From Saccharothrix algeriensis (lineage in GTDB: Bacteria; Actinomycetota; Actinomycetes; Mycobacteriales; Pseudonocardiaceae), in NCBI RefSeq assembly GCF_016907655.1, contig NZ_JAFBCL010000001.1:930001-994000 (forward strand): a DNA stretch of 64,000 bases, in the 5' to 3' direction. The number at the start of each line of letters is the position of its first letter. Position 1 is the stretch's first letter. The position numbers and the translations under genes were made by a program. Below are positions 1 to 7,854 of the stretch, in pieces. The notes below the pieces were generated by a model. It was not told the DNA's origin and did no database searches. It saw only the letters and a program-made list of their open reading frames with translations.

Positions 1-237
1 GTCGGGCATCCCGCCGTGGCCGTCGGGGTTCAGCGGGGCCGGGGCCAGCCGGGTCCACAGCACCACGCCGTCGGGCAGCGGGTCGCCGGAGGCCACGCCG
101 AGCCGGAACGGGTCGCGGATCGGCGGCGCCGCCGCGGTGGTGCGGGTGTCCGCCCACGACGGCAGGGCGGGCAGGGCCGCCGCGCCCGCGGCGGCCAGCC
201 CGCCGAGCAGCACGGCGCGTCGGTTCATCGGGGCCAT
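1..237 (-). CDS. PhoD-type alkaline phosphatase, N-terminus only (partial)
   Basis: Only the first 79 residues lie in the window; the gene runs off the left edge. Translation from ATG at 237 gives a twin-arginine style signal (MAPMNRRAVLLGG followed by an Ala-rich hydrophobic stretch and an AxA-like site near SWADT). Next comes a segment reading FRLGVASGDPLPDGVVLWTRL, which is the N-terminal signature of PhoD family phosphodiesterases/alkaline phosphatases. These are Tat-exported Ca/Fe enzymes that release phosphate from organic phosphoesters outside the cell. A second in-frame ATG at 228 would also keep the RR motif. Family assignment is firm from the N-terminal motif; the catalytic part is not visible. 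Confidence 0.85.
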   Translation of the reverse strand, partial: MAPMNRRAVLLGGLAAAGAAALPALPSWADTRTTAAAPPIRDPFRLGVASGDPLPDGVVLWTRLAPAPLNPDGHGGMPD

Positions 238-248
238 GGTCCGTCCTC

Positions 249-908
249 TCAAGCCGCGTAGTCGGTCAGCCCGGCGCTGCACGCCAGGAGCTTCGGGTCG
301 GTGGCCGAGTAGTCGGCGACGCAGACCCGGTAGTAGACCCAGTCGTCGCGGGCCGCGGCGACGGGCCGGTCCACGGCGGTGCCGTTGCCGCCGGAGTTCC
401 AGGCGTACAGCGGGCCGATCCCGCCCCCGAGCCAGTAGGCCACCACCGCGGACCTGCCGTCGGCGGCGCGGTCGCGGACGGTGAAGGTCCGGGCGGCCGA
501 GTCGAACGAGGCTTCGCCCGCGCACGCGCCGGTCGAGCACGCCGCGCTGCCGGTGCCCACGCCGCAGTCGGGCGCGACCCGGCCGTCGGAGCCGGTGCGG
601 ACGTAGGCGTCGGAGACGTACCCGCCCAGGGCGGGCACGTGGTCCCAGATCGTGGTCGTGCCCAGCGGGCCGGTGACCGACGTGCCGGTGGTCTGGCAGT
701 CGATGGCGACCGACGCGCCGTCGGCGACGGCGCCGACCGCGCTCGCCGAGGTCGTGGGCGCCCGGCGGACGGTGAGCGGGCCGCCCGAGGTCTCCACCGT
801 GCCGGTCACCGCCGCCGCGGCGGGTGTCGTGAGCGCCGTCAGTCCCGTCGCGGTGGCGGCGAGCACCGCCGAGGCCGCGGCGAGGCGCCGAATCCGTGAA
901 GAGGTCAT
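249..908 (-). CDS. secreted SH3-domain protein (paralogue of 4053-5258)
   Basis: Start ATG 908 (MTSSRIRR) gives 219 residues. An upstream in-frame start at 947 exists, but it would place charged residues before the signal. The N-terminus is a Sec signal peptide (Arg-rich start, hydrophobic Ala/Leu core, cleavage near TPAAAA). A bacterial SH3-like domain follows (about residues 33-110, LTVRRAPTTSASAVGAV ... TIWDHVP ... YVSDAYVRTGSD). SH3b domains usually bind cell wall or peptide ligands. The rest is Cys-containing and of unknown fold, ending in a YYRVCVADYSATDPK segment. The SH3 part closely matches the C-terminus of the protein at 4053-5258, and both genes have the same direct-repeat box upstream. 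The function is probably extracellular; the ligand is unknown. Confidence 0.8.
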   Translation of the reverse strand: MTSSRIRRLAAASAVLAATATGLTALTTPAAAAVTGTVETSGGPLTVRRAPTTSASAVGAVADGASVAIDCQTTGTSVTGPLGTTTIWDHVPALGGYVSDAYVRTGSDGRVAPDCGVGTGSAACSTGACAGEASFDSAARTFTVRDRAADGRSAVVAYWLGGGIGPLYAWNSGGNGTAVDRPVAAARDDWVYYRVCVADYSATDPKLLACSAGLTDYAA

Positions 909-929
909 CCGGCGAGGGTCGCCACCGCC

Positions 930-946
930 CGTACACGAGCCGTACA
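930..946 (-). promoter_or_regulatory. SARP-like direct-repeat box upstream of the SH3 gene
   Basis: Read toward the 249-908 gene, the site is TGTACGGCTCGTGTACG: two TGTACG hexamers with an 11-nt period. SARP regulators typically contact direct repeats spaced by 11 bp. A near-identical site lies at 3972-3988 before the other SH3 gene, with the SARP gene between them. That this is the SARP's own operator is inference. Confidence 0.55.
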
Positions 947-964
947 TCCCGAGCGGTTATCACG

Positions 965-994
965 TTGTCACCGTCCGTAGGCGGCCCATACCAT
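965..994 (+). promoter_or_regulatory. candidate sigma70-type promoter of the SARP gene
   Basis: TTGTCA at 965-970 and TACCAT at 989-994 are separated by 18 bp. This would place transcription start near 1001, about 40 nt before the GTG at 1042. Judged by eye from consensus only. Confidence 0.45.
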
Positions 995-1041
995 TCCGGG
1001 CACGGACGGAACGGCGAGGTCCTGGGGGGGGAGCCGCCCGC

Positions 1042-3945
1042 GTGACTGCCATCGAATTCCGGCTGCTGGGCCCGTTGGAGGTCGTGGTCGGGGGGCGGCC
1101 GGCGCCCCTGGGCGGGGTCAAGCCGCGCGCGCTGCTGGCCGCGCTGGCGCTGGAGCCGGGGGTGACGGTGTCCGGCGACGGGCTCGCCGACGTGCTGTGG
1201 CCGCAGGGCCCGCCGCGCTCGGCCGCCGCCAACATCCGCACCTACGTGCACACCCTGCGCCGGGTGCTGGCCCGGCACGACGCCGGGCTCGCCGACCGCA
1301 TCGAGAGCCGGTCGGCCGGGTACGCGCTGCGCGCGGCGCCCGAGGAGGTCGACCGCGCGGTGTTCGAGTCGCTGGTGGCCGCCGCGCACCGGGCGCTGGA
1401 GGCGGGCGAGCCGACGGCCGCGCTGGCCGACCTGGCCCGCGCGGAGCGCCTGTGGCGGGGGTCGGTCCTGGCCGACCTGCCCCACGCGCACGGCTGGAGC
1501 GCGCCGCTGGCCCGGCTGACCGAGCAGCGGCTGGCCGCCCAGGAGCTGCGCACGCGGGTGCAGATCGAGCTGGGCCGCTACGACGACGCGGTGGTGGAGC
1601 TGCGCGGCCTGCTCACCGACGACCCGCTGCGCGAGGAGCGCTGGACGCAGCTGGTGACGGCCCTGGACGCGGCGGGGCGGCGGGCCGAGGCGCTGGGCGC
1701 GTACGCCGAGGCCGAGCGGGTGCTGCGCGCGGAGCTGGCCACCGGGCCGGGACCGCGGCTGCGCCGGATCCGGTCGTCGCTGGCCTCGGTCGCCGACGTG
1801 CAGCGGGCGCCGGTCTGCCAGTTACCGCTGGACCTGCCGGACTTCACCGGCCGGCAGGCCGAGGTGGACCGGCTGGTGGGGCTGCTGCGCGCGCGGGGGC
1901 GCGACAACCTGCCCGCCGTCGCCGTCGTCACGGGGCCGCCCGGCGTCGGCAAGACCGCCGTCGCCGTGCGGGTGGCGCACGCGGTGCGGGAGCTGTTCCC
2001 CGACGGGCAGCTGCACGTCGACCTCGGCGGCACCACCGACAACCCGCGAAGACCGGCGGACGTGCTGGCCGAGCTGCTGCGGGCGCTCTGCGTGCCGGAG
2101 GCGGCGCTGAGCCGCGACCTGTCGGGCCGGGCGGCGCTGCTGCGCTCCCGGCTGGCCGGGGCGCGGGTGCTGGTCCTGCTCGACGACGCGGGCGAGGCCG
2201 CGCAGGTCCGGCCGCTGCTGCCGGGCGCGGGCGCGTCGGCGGTGCTGGTGACCAACCGGGGGCGGATGCCGGACCTGGCGGGCGCGCACACCGTCGAGCT
2301 GGACGTGCTGCCGCCGGCCGAGGCGGCGGACCTGCTGGCGGGCGTCATCGGCGCGGACCGGGTCGCCGCGGAGCCCGCCGGCGCGGCGGCCATCCTGGAG
2401 TCCTGCGGTTGCCTGCCCCTGGCGATCCGGATCGTCGGCGCCCGCCTGGCCAACCGGCCGAACTGGACGTTGGGGCGGATCGCCGAGCGGCTGGCCGACG
2501 AGCGGCGGCTGCTCGACGAGCTGCGGGTGGGCGACCTCGCGGTGCGCGCCAGCGTGGCGCTGAGCTACGAGCAGCTGCCCGGCACGGCGGCCCGCGCGTT
2601 CCGCAGCCTGGGGCTGATCGGGCGGGAGCGGTTCCCCGCGTGGGTCGTGGCGGCGCTGCTGGACCGGCCGGAGGCCGACGACGTGCTGGACGCCCTGGTG
2701 GACGCGCACCTGGTCGAGCAGACCGAGCCCGACATCATCGGCGAGCCCCTGTACCGGCTGCACGACCTGCTGCGGGTCTACGCGCGCGAGCAGGTCGACG
2801 CCGAGCCGCACGCGGTGCGCGCCGCCGCCGTGCGCCGCATCGCGGAGGGCTACCTGACGCTCGCCTCCCAGGCGGCGAAGGGGCTGCCCGCGGACTACTT
2901 CGGCCTGGTCCCGGAGTGGGACGCCGAGTGGGACGCCACGAGCGCGTGGCACGCGCGGCCTCCGGCGGCCCTGACGAGCGACGCCGCCCGCTGGTACGAC
3001 GCGGCCGGCCGCATCGGGGTCATCGGCGTCTCCGGCGCCGTCGAGTGGGGGCACGACGACCTGGCCTGGCGGATCGCCGCCACCCTGGCCCCGTACTTCG
3101 ACCTGCGCGGCAGGCACGAGGACTGGCTGGCCACCCACCGGGTCGCGCTGGACGCGGCGCGCCGGGCGGGCGACGAGCGCGGGCAGGCGATCGTGCTGCG
3201 CAACCTCGGCCAGGTGCACCTGTACCAGGACGGCTACGCCGAGGCGCGGGCCGCCTTCGAGACCTCCCGCGAGCTGTTCGCCCGCGTCGGCGACGAGCAC
3301 GGCGCGGCGGTCGCGCTGGCCGGCACGCTCACCGTGGCGCGCGTCCTGGGCGAGCACGACGACGCGCTGGAGCGCGGCAGGCGGGCGCTGGCGGTGTTCG
3401 TCCGGCTCGGCGACGGGCGGCGGGAGGCGGCGCTGCGGCTGTCGCTGGGCTCCGCGCACCTGGCCCTGGGCGACCACGACGAGGCCGGGCGGTGGTTCGC
3501 CGACGCGCTGGCGCTGGCCGAGTCGCTGGGCGACCGGCACCGCGCCGCGCACGCCCGGCACCGGCTCGCCGGGCTGGCCCGGCTGCGCGGGCGGCTGGAC
3601 GAGGCGCGCGAGCTGCTGGACGCGGCCATCACGGCGTTCGACGAGCTGGGCGACCACAAGTGCGTCGTCTACTCGCACCAGGCGCTGGGCGAGGTCCACC
3701 TGCTCGACGGCGACCTCGCGCACGCGGAGGTGCTGCTGGGCAACTGCCTGGCGGCCCACCACCGCCACCGCGACCGGCGTTCGGCGGCGAGGGTCTGCGA
3801 GCTGCTGGGCGAGCTGCACCAGCGGTCCCGGCGCCCGGAGCTGGCCCGCGGCCACTTCGAGGCCGCGCTCGCCCTGTGGCGGGAGCTGGCGGCGGAGACC
3901 GAGGAGCGGGCCCTGCTGGCGCGGCTGCGCACCGCGCCGGCCTGA
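1042..3945 (+). CDS. AfsR-type SARP transcriptional regulator (BTAD, NB-ARC, TPR)
   Basis: GTG at 1042, preceded by a G-rich Shine-Dalgarno, gives 967 residues. The domains are in AfsR order. An OmpR-like winged helix opens with IEFRLLGPLEVVVGGRPAPLG (residues about 1-90). A BTAD helical domain follows (about 95-245), then an NB-ARC ATPase with P-loop GPPGVGKTAVAV near residue 297 and a Walker B-like VLVLLDDA. The C-terminal third is a TPR array rich in A-x-ARAAFETSRELF type repeats. Such proteins activate target genes by binding direct repeats and recruiting RNA polymerase. A rare TTA leucine codon sits at 1822-1824 (residue 261), which could make translation depend on the bldA-type tRNA. 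It is flanked by two secreted SH3-protein genes sharing a matching direct-repeat box, its likely targets. Confidence 0.93.
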   Translation: MTAIEFRLLGPLEVVVGGRPAPLGGVKPRALLAALALEPGVTVSGDGLADVLWPQGPPRSAAANIRTYVHTLRRVLARHDAGLADRIESRSAGYALRAAPEEVDRAVFESLVAAAHRALEAGEPTAALADLARAERLWRGSVLADLPHAHGWSAPLARLTEQRLAAQELRTRVQIELGRYDDAVVELRGLLTDDPLREERWTQLVTALDAAGRRAEALGAYAEAERVLRAELATGPGPRLRRIRSSLASVADVQRAPVCQLPLDLPDFTGRQAEVDRLVGLLRARGRDNLPAVAVVTGPPGVGKTAVAVRVAHAVRELFPDGQLHVDLGGTTDNPRRPADVLAELLRALCVPEAALSRDLSGRAALLRSRLAGARVLVLLDDAGEAAQVRPLLPGAGASAVLVTNRGRMPDLAGAHTVELDVLPPAEAADLLAGVIGADRVAAEPAGAAAILESCGCLPLAIRIVGARLANRPNWTLGRIAERLADERRLLDELRVGDLAVRASVALSYEQLPGTAARAFRSLGLIGRERFPAWVVAALLDRPEADDVLDALVDAHLVEQTEPDIIGEPLYRLHDLLRVYAREQVDAEPHAVRAAAVRRIAEGYLTLASQAAKGLPADYFGLVPEWDAEWDATSAWHARPPAALTSDAARWYDAAGRIGVIGVSGAVEWGHDDLAWRIAATLAPYFDLRGRHEDWLATHRVALDAARRAGDERGQAIVLRNLGQVHLYQDGYAEARAAFETSRELFARVGDEHGAAVALAGTLTVARVLGEHDDALERGRRALAVFVRLGDGRREAALRLSLGSAHLALGDHDEAGRWFADALALAESLGDRHRAAHARHRLAGLARLRGRLDEARELLDAAITAFDELGDHKCVVYSHQALGEVHLLDGDLAHAEVLLGNCLAAHHRHRDRRSAARVCELLGELHQRSRRPELARGHFEAALALWRELAAETEERALLARLRTAPA

Positions 3946-3971
3946 GCGCCGGCGGCGGGCGCGGCGGGTCT

Positions 3972-3988
3972 TGTACGGATCGTGTAGC
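3972..3988 (+). promoter_or_regulatory. SARP-like direct-repeat box upstream of second SH3 gene
   Basis: TGTACGGATCGTGTAGC: TGTACG and TGTAGC with an 11-nt period. It differs at only three positions from the box at 930-946 read on the minus strand. It lies 64 nt before the TTG start at 4053. Confidence 0.55.
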
Positions 3989-4052
3989 CGCGGTCCCTTG
4001 ACTGCTGCCCAGGCGCGGGACGCCCGCGCCACTGGGGAAGGGAACTCCGGCA

Positions 4053-5258
4053 TTGACCAGGAACACCAGGGCCACCGGACGGGCCGTCGCGCTCGGGCTG
4101 GCGGCGCTGACGCTGCCCGTCCTGCCGGCGGCGCCCGCGCAGGCCGAGCCGACCGGCGCGGCGTGGTCCGCCGACCTGTCCGTCGTGGACTCCGATGACG
4201 TCAACGTCGCCGTGCGCGGCGACGCGCTCACGCTGCGCGACCCGGCGTGGCGGCCCGCCGAGGGGGCGGGCCAGGGCTACCTGCTGTCGGCCGAGCGGAC
4301 CGTCGACCGGCCGGTCGACCGGATCACCGCCCGGACCCTGGCCGAGGTGCCCGCCGGCGCCGCGGTCGAGGTCGACGTGCGGGGCAGGACCGCGGGAGGG
4401 GGCTGGACCGGGTGGGCGCCGGCGGGCGGGGTGCTGCCCGAGCCGGTGACCACCGTGCAGGTGCGGGTCGCGCTGACCGCGACCGGCGCGGCGCCGGTGG
4501 TCGAGCGGGTCGACCTCGTCGGCGACCGGGCGCCCGCGGCGGGCGCCGCGGTGGCCGCCGCGCCGCTGACCTACCGCGTGTTCGCCACGCGGGAGGGCCT
4601 GCCCGGCGGCACCACCGCCAACGGGCACGTCATCAAGGCCCGCGACCACTTCGTCGCCCTGCCCTCGCGGCGCGGCCTCGCGCCGCGCGACACCGGCGAC
4701 TACACCGTCCGGGTGTGCCGCACCGACCGCAGCCGCTGCGAGTACGCGCCGGTGTGGGACGTCGGCCCGTGGAACACCAAGGACGACTACTGGAACCCGC
4801 CCGCCCAGCGCCAGATGTGGAAGGACCTGCCGCAGGGCAAGCCCGAGGCGCAGGCCGCCCACCAGAACGGCTACAACGGCGGCAAGGACGAGTTCGGCCG
4901 CCGGGTGGCCAACCCGGCCGGCATCGACCTGGCCGACGGCACCTTCTGGGACGGCCTGAAGATGTCCGACAACGGCTGGGTGGACGTGTCCTACCTGTGG
5001 ACCGGCTCCGGCCCGACCGGCGTGGTGACCACGGCCGGCGACCCGCTGAACGTGCGCGCGGGCGCGAGCACCACCGCCGCGGTCAAGGGCCTGGCCGCCA
5101 ACAGGGCGCGGGTGGTCGTCGAGTGCCACGTCGAGGGCGAGTCGGTCACCGGCCCGCTGGGCACCAGCACCATCTGGGACCGCATCGGCCCCGACCACTA
5201 CGTCTCCGACACCTACCTGAGGACCGGCTCGGACGAGCCGGTCGCGCCGAAGTGCTGA
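4053..5258 (+). CDS. secreted protein with C-terminal SH3 domain
   Basis: The start is TTG at 4053, behind a GGGGAAGGG ribosome site; it gives 401 residues and places the signal peptide correctly (MTRNTRATGRAVALGLAALT, cleavage near APAQAEP). Residues about 40-160 form an unrecognised beta-rich region (WSADLSVVDSDDVNVAVRGDALTLRDPAW). Residues 170-310 hold a Trp/Tyr/Cys-rich module with VWDVGPWNTKDDYWNPP and ANPAGIDLADGTFWDGL, a segment often found in actinobacterial secreted proteins of unknown function. The last about 80 residues are an SH3-like domain (GDPLNVRAGASTTAAVKGL ... TIWDRIG ... YVSDTYLRTGSD) paralogous to the 249-908 product. The M23 peptidase gene follows after 23 nt, so the two are probably co-transcribed. 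A cell-surface or wall-binding role is inferred. Confidence 0.82.
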   Translation: MTRNTRATGRAVALGLAALTLPVLPAAPAQAEPTGAAWSADLSVVDSDDVNVAVRGDALTLRDPAWRPAEGAGQGYLLSAERTVDRPVDRITARTLAEVPAGAAVEVDVRGRTAGGGWTGWAPAGGVLPEPVTTVQVRVALTATGAAPVVERVDLVGDRAPAAGAAVAAAPLTYRVFATREGLPGGTTANGHVIKARDHFVALPSRRGLAPRDTGDYTVRVCRTDRSRCEYAPVWDVGPWNTKDDYWNPPAQRQMWKDLPQGKPEAQAAHQNGYNGGKDEFGRRVANPAGIDLADGTFWDGLKMSDNGWVDVSYLWTGSGPTGVVTTAGDPLNVRAGASTTAAVKGLAANRARVVVECHVEGESVTGPLGTSTIWDRIGPDHYVSDTYLRTGSDEPVAPKC

Positions 5259-5281
5259 CCCGACCGGGGAGGAAACCCACC

Positions 5282-6160
5282 ATGAGGCTCGCAACCCTGG
5301 CCCTGGCCGCCGCGACGGCGCTGGCCGGCCTGGTGCTCACCGGCCCGCCCGCGTCGGCGGAACCGCTGTTCCAGCTGCCGTTCCCCTGCGGCCAGGTCTG
5401 GAACGGCGACAACGACGACAGCAGCGCGCACAAGTCCTACGAGATCGACTTCAACCGGGGCAGCTCCGGCAACGCCGACGAGGGCGACACCGTCCTCGCG
5501 GCGGCGAGCGGCAAGGTCGAGATCTCCGCGCACCAGGGCTCGACCAACCGCTTCGGCAACCTGGTCAAGATCGACCACGGCGGCGGCTGGTTCACCTACT
5601 ACGCCCACCTGCGCGTGCGCAGCGTCAGCGCCGGGGAGCAGGTCGAGCAGGGGCAGAAGATCGGCGAGGTCGGCCGCACCAGCTCGCCGGGCAACAACAT
5701 CATGGCCCACCTGCACTACGAGGTGCGCGTGCCGGGCACCTGGCCGGGCAACATCCGCCCCGCCTACTTCAACGGCGTGAAGTTCGGCTACCCCAACCAG
5801 AACGTCAGGTCGCACAACGACTGCGACGGCAACCCCTACGAGGCCAAGGACGTCTGCTCGGGCGCCGGCTACCGGGTGATCGACTCGGCGGCGCTGCCCG
5901 GTTCGGCGGGCACGGTGCACCTGCTCTACGACGCCACCACCGCCAAGAACTGCGTCGCCACCATCAAGGGCGCCTCGATCGGCGCCGCCAGCCCGACGTC
6001 GGCCTACCTGGAGGTGCAGGGGGCCGCCAGGCAGACCGACGAGGGCAGCTTCACCCACTACGCCGGACCGGTGAGCGCGCAAGCCGGTGACCGGTGCGTC
6101 AAGTGGGGCGGCTCGGTCGGCGACGCCCGGTACGACAGCGAGTTCGAGCACTGCGACTGA
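5282..6160 (+). CDS. secreted M23-family (LytM-like) metallopeptidase with C-terminal accessory domain
   Basis: ATG 5282 behind GGGGAGGAAA gives 292 residues. There is a Sec signal (MRLATLALAAATALAGLVL, cleavage near PASAEP). The M23 domain (about residues 40-175) shows the metal-binding pattern HKSYEIDFNRG and the HLHYEV motif, with the usual VLAAASGKV turn and a WFTYYAHL strand. These Zn endopeptidases cut peptidoglycan cross-bridges or peptide stems. The last about 100 residues (from Cys at 5855) form a separate domain with paired Cys and a KWGGSVGDARYDSEFEHC ending, nearly copied at the end of the neighbouring sialidase. It is 23 nt after the SH3 gene and 12 nt before the sialidase gene, so a three-gene secreted-protein operon is likely. 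Confidence 0.9.
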   Translation: MRLATLALAAATALAGLVLTGPPASAEPLFQLPFPCGQVWNGDNDDSSAHKSYEIDFNRGSSGNADEGDTVLAAASGKVEISAHQGSTNRFGNLVKIDHGGGWFTYYAHLRVRSVSAGEQVEQGQKIGEVGRTSSPGNNIMAHLHYEVRVPGTWPGNIRPAYFNGVKFGYPNQNVRSHNDCDGNPYEAKDVCSGAGYRVIDSAALPGSAGTVHLLYDATTAKNCVATIKGASIGAASPTSAYLEVQGAARQTDEGSFTHYAGPVSAQAGDRCVKWGGSVGDARYDSEFEHCD

Positions 6161-6172
6161 GGGGGACCGACG

Positions 6173-7657
6173 ATGCGAGTGCTGACCGGGGCGGTGGTCG
6201 CGCTGACCGCCGCCTCGGCCGTCGGGGCGCTCCCGCCGGCCGAGGCGCGCGCCGCCAACGACGTGCCGAACACCGTGGTGTACCAGGAGAAGAGCGAGGG
6301 CTACGACTGCTTCCGCATCCCGGCGGTGGTCCGGGCGGGCAACGGCGACCTGCTCGCGTTCGCCGAGGGCCGCAACGGCGGCGACAGGTTCTGCAGCGAC
6401 CTGGGCGACATCGACCTGGTCCTCAAGCGGTCCACCGACGGCGGCCGGACCTGGGGCCCGCTGAAGGTCGTCATCCAGGGCCACGGCGACACCAAGGGCA
6501 ACCCGACGCCGATCGCCGTGCCCGGCACCGGCCGGGTCGTCCTGCTGTCGGTGATGCAGTGCCACACCAGCCCGGCGTGCGGTCGCGTCCCGCGGGTGTC
6601 GATCAGCGACGACAACGGCGCCACCTGGGGCGTGCCCAGGGTGCTCACCGAGCAGCTGGGCTTCCCGACCGCGCCGCGGTGGCTGGCCACCGGCCCGTCG
6701 CACGGCCTGGTCCTGACCAGGGGCGCGCACGCGGGCCGGCTGGTGGCCGGCATGAACCACCAGGTCGACGGCGGCGCCCACGGCTCGATCATCTACAGCG
6801 ACGACCAGGGCGCGACCTGGCGGCGCGGCGCCACCGCACCGGGTGGCGCGGGCCTGATCCCGCAGGAGATCAGCCTGGTGGAACTGGTCGACGGCCGCCT
6901 CTACGCCGCGGCGCGCAACAACGCCAACCAGGACGACAAGTGCCTCGACGGCGGGCGGCGCAACCGCGCCTACGCCGTCAGCCCGGACGGCGGGGCGAGC
7001 TTCTCCACCGGCTTCGCCTTCGAGGAGGACCTGGTGACACCGGTCGTGCAGGCCGCCACGCTGCGGATGAGCGCGACCGACCGGGGCGGCTCGCACAACC
7101 GCGTGCTGTTCGCCGCGCCGGCCACCTGCGACCGCCGCAGGGAGCTGGTCGTGCGCTCGTCGTTCGACGAGGGCGGCAACTGGACGCCCGGGGCCGACGG
7201 CGTCCTGGTCTGGGACCAGGGCGCGGCCTACACCGACCTGGTCCAGCTCGGCGCCACCTCGGTGGGCGTGCTCTACGAGGCGGGTCCGGCCAACAACGCC
7301 AACGCCTCGATCCGCTGGTCGGTGGTCACCGAGACCGACCTCGGCGCACCGGTGTGCGGCAGCGGGTACCGGGTGGTGGACTCCGAGCGGCTGCCGGGCT
7401 CGGCCGGCACGGTGCACCTGTCCTACAACGCGGCCACCGGCGCCAACTGCGTGGCCACCACCAAGGCCGCGGAGGTGGGGACGGCGTCGCAGACCTCGGC
7501 CTTCCTGGAGGTCCGGGGCGCGGCCCGGCGCACCGATGCCGGCCGGTTCGGCTACTTCGCCGGCCCCGTCGTCGCGCCGGCGGCCGGGAAGTGCGTCCGG
7601 TGGGGCGGGAGCGTGGGCTCGGCGGCCTACGAGAGCCCGTTCGAGCACTGCGGCTGA
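6173..7657 (+). CDS. secreted exo-alpha-sialidase (GH33-like) with shared C-terminal domain
   Basis: ATG 6173, 494 residues, Sec signal (MRVLTGAVVALTAASAVG, cleavage near EARAA). Sialidase hallmarks are the FRIPAVV motif (about residue 46) that supplies the first arginine of the Arg triad, and at least four Asp boxes: STDGGRTWG, SDDNGATWG, SDDQGATWR and SFDEGGNWT. A beta-propeller of about 350 residues is followed, from Cys at 7355, by a roughly 100-residue domain that matches the end of the M23 peptidase (GYRVVDSERLPGSAGTVHL ... CVRWGGSVGSAAYESPFEHC). The enzyme would release terminal sialic acids from glycoconjugates outside the cell. Last gene of the secreted operon; a strong hairpin begins 4 nt after its stop. 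Confidence 0.92.
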   Translation: MRVLTGAVVALTAASAVGALPPAEARAANDVPNTVVYQEKSEGYDCFRIPAVVRAGNGDLLAFAEGRNGGDRFCSDLGDIDLVLKRSTDGGRTWGPLKVVIQGHGDTKGNPTPIAVPGTGRVVLLSVMQCHTSPACGRVPRVSISDDNGATWGVPRVLTEQLGFPTAPRWLATGPSHGLVLTRGAHAGRLVAGMNHQVDGGAHGSIIYSDDQGATWRRGATAPGGAGLIPQEISLVELVDGRLYAAARNNANQDDKCLDGGRRNRAYAVSPDGGASFSTGFAFEEDLVTPVVQAATLRMSATDRGGSHNRVLFAAPATCDRRRELVVRSSFDEGGNWTPGADGVLVWDQGAAYTDLVQLGATSVGVLYEAGPANNANASIRWSVVTETDLGAPVCGSGYRVVDSERLPGSAGTVHLSYNAATGANCVATTKAAEVGTASQTSAFLEVRGAARRTDAGRFGYFAGPVVAPAAGKCVRWGGSVGSAAYESPFEHCG

Positions 7658-7661
7658 TCCG

Positions 7662-7736
7662 GCGGGAACGGACGAGCGCACGCCGCCTCGGGCAGGTGGC
7701 GTGCGCTCGTCCGTTCCCGCGCTCGTCCGTTCCCGC
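7662..7736 (+). terminator. strong intrinsic terminator-like hairpin with duplicated arm
   Basis: Arms 7662-7684 and 7698-7720 are perfect reverse complements (23 bp) with a 13-nt loop. The last 16 nt of the right arm (7705-7720) are repeated directly at 7721-7736. No U-tract follows, as is common in high-GC actinomycetes. It sits 4 nt after the sialidase stop. Confidence 0.75.
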
Positions 7737-7799
7737 GCTCCCCCGCCGGCGGCAGTCCGCGTGCGACGGTCCACCACCACCGGCGGTCGGCTCGTCGCC

Positions 7800-7848
7800 C
7801 ACAACCGCCGCGCGCAGCGGTCACAACGCGCGGTTGTGCCTCTATGGT
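7800..7848 (+). promoter_or_regulatory. leaderless promoter and operator of the LysR gene
   Basis: The -35-like GTCACA (7820-7825), 17-bp spacer and -10 TATGGT (7843-7848) put +1 exactly on the GTG start at 7855. The palindrome CACAAC-GCGCG-GTTGTG (7822-7838) lies between the two promoter elements, and a third half-site CACAACCGC is at 7800-7808. This layout suits autorepression by the LysR product. Confidence 0.55.
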
Positions 7849-7854
7849 CCGTGC

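Noticed and set aside
652..1041. In-frame N-terminal extension of the SARP gene
   Set aside because: It is antisense to the SH3-protein gene and the conserved SARP start (IEFRLLGPLEV) directly follows the GTG at 1042.
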